Notes under the pieces: generated by a model
What the model saw: the letters and a program-made list of their open reading frames with translations, nothing else
Told to the model about the DNA's origin: nothing
Databases searched by the model: none
Shown: positions 59,937 to 64,000 of the stretch, piece by piece
Position numbering within the stretch: the stretch's first letter is position 1
Layout of the letters: each line of letters starts with the position of its first letter
Position numbers and translations under genes: made by a program
Assembly (NCBI GenBank): GCA_020161845.1
Contig: JAIUNK010000005.1
Location: 62,001-126,000, forward strand
DNA from: Actinomycetota bacterium
GTDB taxonomy: Bacteria; Actinomycetota; Actinomycetes; Actinomycetales; Dermatophilaceae
DNA: 64,000 nt
Reading direction: 5' to 3'

Positions 59937-60644
59937 GTGACGACGTACGACGTGCTCTTCGTCGACGACGAGGACGACCTGGCGCGCAGCACCGTCGACT
60001 ATCTGACCGCCTTCGGGATCGCCGCGCACAGCGTCGGTACGGCGCAGGACGCGCTGGCCCTCCTGCGCGGCGGCGACCCGGTGCGCCTGCTCCTGCTGGA
60101 CGTCAACCTGCCGGGCATGAGCGGTTTCGACCTGTGCCGCCGGCTGCGCGCCGACCCCACGACGCAGGCCCTGCCGATCCTGTTCCTGTCGGCCCGGCGC
60201 AGCGACGACGACGAGATCCTCGCCCTCAGCCTGGGCGGCGACGATTACCTGCGTAAGCCGTTTTCGCTGTCGGTGCTGCTCGCCAAGGTGCGGCGCATCC
60301 TGACCCGGCTGGAGCGGGAGGGCGCCGGCGAGGGCCCGGTCCCGTACGACGACGGCCACCTGCGCTGGGACCCGAATGCCGACCGGTTCTGGGTCGATGG
60401 CTCCGAGCTGACCCTGCCGGCGATGGAACACCGGCTGCTGCGCTACTGCCTGGAGCACCGCGGCAAGGTCCTGACCAAGCGGGAACTCTTCGCCGGGGTC
60501 TGGGGGGACGCGATCACCGGCGAGGGGACGCTGACGGTGCACGTCCGGCGGTTGCGCACCCGCATCGAACCCGACCCGGACCAGCCGACCTACCTGCGCA
60601 CCGTGCGGGGTCGCGGTTACCTCTTCGAGGGACCGATCCCGTGA
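59937..60644 (+). CDS. OmpR/PhoB-family response regulator
   Basis: The 235-residue regulator has an N-terminal receiver domain (about 4-115) with the acidic pocket VDDED, phospho-acceptor Asp55 in LLLLDVNLPG, the Thr/Ser in FLSARRSDDDE and Lys in YLRKPF. A C-terminal winged helix (about 135-235) ends with TVHVRRLRTRIEPDPDQPT and the typical RTVRGRGYLFEG. GGAGGCGA lies 4 bases before the GTG at 59937. It overlaps the sensor kinase gene by GTGA, so they form a two-component pair. It probably controls the ABC transporter that follows. Confidence 0.92.
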   Translation: MTTYDVLFVDDEDDLARSTVDYLTAFGIAAHSVGTAQDALALLRGGDPVRLLLLDVNLPGMSGFDLCRRLRADPTTQALPILFLSARRSDDDEILALSLGGDDYLRKPFSLSVLLAKVRRILTRLEREGAGEGPVPYDDGHLRWDPNADRFWVDGSELTLPAMEHRLLRYCLEHRGKVLTKRELFAGVWGDAITGEGTLTVHVRRLRTRIEPDPDQPTYLRTVRGRGYLFEGPIP

Positions 60645-61927
60645 CCGCACCGCCGGGCCGCACCAGGCGGCTGCGGACCTGGCCGCTGCTGGTGAGCCTG
60701 TGGCTGGGCGCGGCGGTCGGGACCGCCGTCGTCGCCGGTACCGTTGCGAGCCCTCTGCCGACCGTGGACGTGGCGGCCGCGAACGACCTGGTCCGCACCG
60801 CCGAGCACACCTGGCCCGAGCTGGACCGGGCCGCCCTGGACCGGGCCGGGCCGGACTACACGGTGGTCGACGGGCAGGGACGGGTGCTGGCCTCCCGCGG
60901 CGCACCGGTGACGGACCAACTGGCTGCCGTCCGCGCCCGGGCCGCCGCGCTTGACGTGATGCGTGACGGCGCGGTCGTCGGCCGGGTGTTCGTGGCCGAT
61001 CCGACCGTTGCCGTGGTGAGCGTGCGGGCGGACCGGATCGCGCGTGTCGCGACCGGGACGATGGCCGCTCTCGCGGTGCTGGCCACGGCCTGGGTGTGGT
61101 GGCTGCGGCGCCGGGTCGTCACCCCCTTCGCGCGCTTGCAGGAGTTTGCAGCCGATGTCGCGGCGGGCCGGCTGGACGCGCCGCTGCAGATGGACCGGTC
61201 CCACCTGTTCGGGGCGTTCAGCGAGAGTTTCGATGTGTTGCGCTCCCAACTCACCCGGGCCCGCGAGGCCGAGCGCGCCGCCACCGACAGCAAACGCACC
61301 CTGGTCAGCCAGCTCGGCCACGACATCAGGACCCCGCTGGCCTCCATCGGCGCTACCGCGGAGCTGCTCGCCGTGGGGGAGGAGGATGCCGTACGTCGGG
61401 AGCGGCTGAGCGTCGTCCTGGCCAAGGTCGCCCAGATCGACGCCCTGGTGGAGGAGCTGTTCGAGGCCAACGCTGAGCAGTTGGAGGCCCTGCCGGTCGA
61501 GCCGGAGCCGCACCCCGCCGCCGCGCTTGCCGACCTGGTGCGCCGAGCCGATGTGACCGGAATCGTGGCGGCCGTCGAGCTCGCCGAGGCCCTCATCGAG
61601 CTGGACCCTCGGCGTACGCAGCAGGTCTTGGACAACATCCTGGGCAACGCGGCCAAATACGGCGCCCCGCCGGTCACTGTCACCGGCGGCCTCGCCGAAG
61701 CCCGGCTCTACGTGGTGACCATCCGCGACCATGGCCCAGGGGTGGCGACCGACGAGCTGGCCCGGCTCACCGCGCAACGCTTCCGCGGCGCCAAAGCCGC
61801 GGGCTCCCCGGGGTTCGGGCTCGGCCTATTCACCGCGAACTGGCTCATGGAGCGCATGGGTGGCGCGCTGACCTGCCACGTGCTCCCCGGCGGGTTCGCG
61901 GTGGTGCTGGAGTTCCGCTGTGCTTGA
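60641..61927 (+). CDS. Sensor histidine kinase
   Basis: The 428-residue kinase has a membrane helix near residues 16-35, an extracytoplasmic region to about 135, and a second helix (about 137-155, ATGTMAALAVLATAWVWW) leading into a HAMP-like linker. The phospho-acceptor His is near 226 in LGHDIRTPLASIGATAEL. The ATP domain has the N-box QVLDNILGNAAKYG, the G1 box IRDHGPGV and the G2 box GFGLGLFTANWL. Its stop is inside a 27-bp tandem duplication. The stimulus is unknown; with the downstream MacB-like pair, an envelope-stress or antibiotic signal is plausible. Confidence 0.9.
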   Translation: MTAPPGRTRRLRTWPLLVSLWLGAAVGTAVVAGTVASPLPTVDVAAANDLVRTAEHTWPELDRAALDRAGPDYTVVDGQGRVLASRGAPVTDQLAAVRARAAALDVMRDGAVVGRVFVADPTVAVVSVRADRIARVATGTMAALAVLATAWVWWLRRRVVTPFARLQEFAADVAAGRLDAPLQMDRSHLFGAFSESFDVLRSQLTRAREAERAATDSKRTLVSQLGHDIRTPLASIGATAELLAVGEEDAVRRERLSVVLAKVAQIDALVEELFEANAEQLEALPVEPEPHPAAALADLVRRADVTGIVAAVELAEALIELDPRRTQQVLDNILGNAAKYGAPPVTVTGGLAEARLYVVTIRDHGPGVATDELARLTAQRFRGAKAAGSPGFGLGLFTANWLMERMGGALTCHVLPGGFAVVLEFRCA

Positions 61928-61956
61928 CCGGTGCTGGCGTTCCGCTGTGCCTGACC
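61903..61956 (+). repeat. 27-bp tandem duplication spanning the kinase stop codon
   Basis: Two adjacent 27-bp units (61903-61929 and 61930-61956) match at 25 positions. The first carries the last codons of the kinase and the stop TGA. The second repeats them after the stop and has its own in-frame TGA, so the protein is unaffected. Confidence 0.85.
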
Positions 61957-61965
61957 GGTGCCGGC

Positions 61966-61995
61966 GAATTAGGCGAGCCGTAGGAATTCGGCAAG
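61966..61995. promoter_or_regulatory. Direct repeat upstream of the ABC operon
   Basis: GAATTAGGCGAG (61966-61977) and GAATTCGGCAAG (61984-61995) match at 10 of 12 positions with an 18-bp step, 34 bases before the ABC start. Direct repeats are the usual binding form for OmpR/PhoB regulators, so the adjacent response regulator may bind here. The step is not the usual 11 bases. Confidence 0.4.
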
Positions 61996-62029
61996 GACTT
62001 CGTAGCCGGGCCGTTCCTACCCTCGGAGC

Positions 62030-62875
62030 ATGACCACGATGACCTCGACTCCGGCCGGCCCCGCGAACGCCCCGAACCCCGCGGCCGTGGCCCGGCGCGC
62101 CGTCATCAGCACCGACCGCCTGACCAAGACGTTCTCCCACGCGGGGGTGCAGCAGCACGTGCTGCGCAACCTCGACCTGACCATCTATGCCGGCGACTTC
62201 ACGGTGATCATGGGCCCGTCCGGCGCCGGGAAGTCCACTCTGCTGTACGCCCTGTCCGGCATGGACACCCCGACCCTCGGCACGATCACCTTCGACGGTG
62301 AGGACATCTCGGGCTACTCCCCGGACAAGCTCGCCGTCTTCCGGCGCCGCCGCTGCGGGTTCGTGTTCCAACAGATCCATCTGCTCGATGCGCTGTCCCT
62401 GCTGGACAACGTCATGGCGGTCGGGCTGCTGACGGGACGCCGGGGGGACGTCCGTCGCCGCGCCGCCGACCTCTTCGAGCGGGTCGGCCTCGACGAGGCG
62501 ACCCGCCGCAAGTTCCCCGCGATGATCTCCGGGGGTGAGGCGCAGCGCGCCGCCGTGGTGCGCGCCATGATCAACGACCCGGCAGTCCTGTTCGCCGACG
62601 AGCCCACCGGACAGCTGAATTCGGAGTTCGGCCAGCGAGTTCTGGACCTGCTGAGCATGCTGCACGACGACGGCCAGACCGTCGTCATGGTCACCCACGA
62701 TCTGCGCTCGGCGCTGCGCGGCAACCGGATCCTCTACCTGCGCGACGGCGCCATCCACGGCGAGCTTGACCTGGGTGTCTACCGCCCGGAGCGGGTCACC
62801 GCCGCCCAAGAGCGGCACGTCCGGCACGTCCGGCACGACCAGCTCACGGGCTTCCTCGCCGAGATGGGCTGGTAA
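62030..62875 (+). CDS. ABC transporter ATP-binding protein (MacB/LolD type)
   Basis: The 281-residue ATPase has Walker A GPSGAGKSTLL, Q-loop FVFQQIHLLDALSLLDNV, signature ISGGEAQRAAVVRAM, Walker B VLFADEPTGQLNSE and the switch His in VTHDLR. The EPTGxLN style is that of the MacB/LolD/FtsE group, which drive conformational transport rather than import. The signature reads ISGGE instead of LSGGQ. It precedes a FtsX/MacB-type permease gene by 7 bases. A two-component pair lies immediately upstream, as with many bacitracin- or peptide-responsive exporters. Confidence 0.9.
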   Translation: MTTMTSTPAGPANAPNPAAVARRAVISTDRLTKTFSHAGVQQHVLRNLDLTIYAGDFTVIMGPSGAGKSTLLYALSGMDTPTLGTITFDGEDISGYSPDKLAVFRRRRCGFVFQQIHLLDALSLLDNVMAVGLLTGRRGDVRRRAADLFERVGLDEATRRKFPAMISGGEAQRAAVVRAMINDPAVLFADEPTGQLNSEFGQRVLDLLSMLHDDGQTVVMVTHDLRSALRGNRILYLRDGAIHGELDLGVYRPERVTAAQERHVRHVRHDQLTGFLAEMGW

Positions 62876-62882
62876 CCCGGCG

Positions 62883-64000
62883 ATGGGGACCGTCCTGCTG
62901 CTGGCACGGCGTACCGTCCGACGCCAGCGCCTCCAACTCGCCACCACCCTCCTGCTCGTCGCGCTCGCCGCCATGATGATCAACCTCGGCGTCATCGCGG
63001 CCACCGACTACCCGGCCGCCCAGCGGGGCGTCGCCGAGCGGCTGCACACCGCCGACCTGCAGGTGCACGGCGCCGACCGGGCGGCGATCGCCTCGGTGGC
63101 CGCGCATCTGCGCCACGACCCGCGGGTCCAACGCGTCGATGAGCGCGCCGACCGGGAGGCGTGGGGCAGCGTGACCTACAACGGCGGCACCACCCCGACG
63201 AACCTGGTGTTCTTCGTCCCGGATGAGCACACCGACCTCGGCCGTAGCGACATCGTCGAGTCGGCCCAGACCAGCTACGCCGACCCGGTCTGGCTGCCCT
63301 ATATCTACAAGGTCGGCGGTGGCTACCGGCTCGGCGACGCCTTCCCCGTGACGATCGGCCAGACCACCCGCACCTTCCGGGTCCAGGGCTTCTTCGAGAA
63401 CCCCTCCTTCGGGATGATGACGATGGGCTACTCGGGTCTGGGGGTGACCCAGGCCCAGCTGGACGCGCTCGGCACCGGTAGCGCCCCGGTGCCCCCGGGC
63501 ACCGTCCTGGAGGTGCGGACCGTCCCGGGCGAGCGGGCCGACGCCGTCGCCACTGCGGCGATGGACCAGGTCAAGGCCGAGTACGTCGCCAAGGGGCTGG
63601 AACCGCCGCAGATCTGGAGCGAGCCCTACGACCTGGTCGAGGTCGCCGCGATGACCGGCGCCCGCATTTACGCCGTCAGCCTCGTCGCCTTCGCGCTCCT
63701 GATCGCCCTGGTCGTCATGGTCGTCGTCCGGTTCGTCATCCGCACCGCCGTTCTGCAGGACATGACCGCGATCGGCACGCTGTCGGCCGGCGGCGTCACG
63801 GCCGCCCAGTCGCTGGCGGGGATCGCGCTGCCGATGGTCGCGACCGCCGCGGCCGGCTCGGCCGTCGGAGTGGCCACGTCGTACGGCGTCCTGCCCGGCC
63901 TGCGGGACTCCCTCATCGCCCAGACCGGCATCCGGTGGTCCCCCGGGGTGAGCCCGCTCGGTGCGGCGGCCGCGATCCTGCTCCTGGTCGTCGCCGCGGC
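62883..64000 (+). CDS. MacB/FtsX-type ABC transporter permease (partial, runs off the edge)
   Basis: The frame opened by the ATG at 62883 stays open to the edge (at least 372 residues). It begins MGTVLLLARRTVRRQRLQLA with a hydrophobic helix to about residue 40 (TTLLLVALAAMMINLGVIAA). A large extracytoplasmic domain follows, then FtsX-like helices near 263-285 (VSLVAFALLIALVVMVVVRF), 297-330 and beyond 360. AAIGTLSAGGVTAAQSL-like segments follow helix 2, as in FtsX domains. It pairs with the ATPase upstream. The right-hand end and remaining helices are outside the window. Confidence 0.85.
   Translation, partial: MGTVLLLARRTVRRQRLQLATTLLLVALAAMMINLGVIAATDYPAAQRGVAERLHTADLQVHGADRAAIASVAAHLRHDPRVQRVDERADREAWGSVTYNGGTTPTNLVFFVPDEHTDLGRSDIVESAQTSYADPVWLPYIYKVGGGYRLGDAFPVTIGQTTRTFRVQGFFENPSFGMMTMGYSGLGVTQAQLDALGTGSAPVPPGTVLEVRTVPGERADAVATAAMDQVKAEYVAKGLEPPQIWSEPYDLVEVAAMTGARIYAVSLVAFALLIALVVMVVVRFVIRTAVLQDMTAIGTLSAGGVTAAQSLAGIALPMVATAAAGSAVGVATSYGVLPGLRDSLIAQTGIRWSPGVSPLGAAAAILLLVVAA

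Noticed and set aside
1-64000. CRISPR array, rRNA or tRNA gene, insertion sequence, phage
   Set aside because: No regularly spaced direct repeats, no cloverleaf with a T-arm, and no transposase or integrase frame were seen.

Overview
The window is 64 kb of GC-rich DNA with bacterial gene structure: short gaps, ATGA/GTGA stop-start overlaps, many GTG starts and several likely leaderless transcripts. Gene content points to an actinobacterium (order not resolved): a PaaR-type TetR regulator beside paaABCDE, an actinobacterial membrane/cupredoxin fusion, a PHA synthase operon, and a DUF485-ActP pair. No rRNA, tRNA, CRISPR, phage or insertion sequence was recognised. About 62 genes are supported.

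Layout. 1-3.4 kb: myo-inositol catabolism enzyme IolD and a multidrug-type MFS exporter. 3.7-6.9 kb: molybdate uptake (an HTH-TOBE protein, then modABC). 7-12.2 kb: secreted HtrA-type protease, RpiB, a TetR regulator, two SGNH hydrolases and ArsC. 12.2-14.7 kb: DMT transporter, glycosyltransferase and hexapeptide acetyltransferase. 14.9-20.8 kb: a nitrogen-oxide or copper module made of a 926-residue membrane/multicopper protein, an NnrS-like membrane protein, a hemerythrin, two DUF2249 proteins and an Fe-S type regulator. 20.9-22.9 kb: S66 peptidase and UDP-glucose dehydrogenase. 23.4-26.7 kb: DUF485, ActP acetate symporter and an MFS transporter.

26.8-46.1 kb is the metabolic core. It holds phaB, phaC and phaA (polyhydroxybutyrate synthesis), two AMP-forming acyl-CoA synthetases, a PhaZ-like hydrolase, an R2-like diiron protein with a 2Fe-2S ferredoxin, paaR, paaEDCBA, paaZ, paaH and paaJ. 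These genes generate or use acyl-CoA and acetyl-CoA: phenylacetyl-CoA is epoxidised, ring-opened and beta-oxidised to acetyl-CoA, which PhaA, PhaB and PhaC can store as polyester. A related 17-21 bp motif (ACCGAACG, spacer, CGGTAAT) occurs once before each of five transcription units here, including the acetate-transport unit. It always points the same way relative to the gene, which suggests one TetR regulon, probably of the paaR product.

46.5-64 kb is mixed: DeoD, two NodB-type deacetylases around a lipoprotein/membrane-protein pair, two GNAT enzymes, an SRPBCC protein, an ACT-malic enzyme, a macro-domain protein, a broken transsulfuration gene, an HSL-type hydrolase, acetyl-CoA-type MetA, RlmC, a two-component system, and a MacB/FtsX-type ABC transporter running off the right edge. 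Several short tandem duplications and two copies of a 40-bp palindrome lie between genes.
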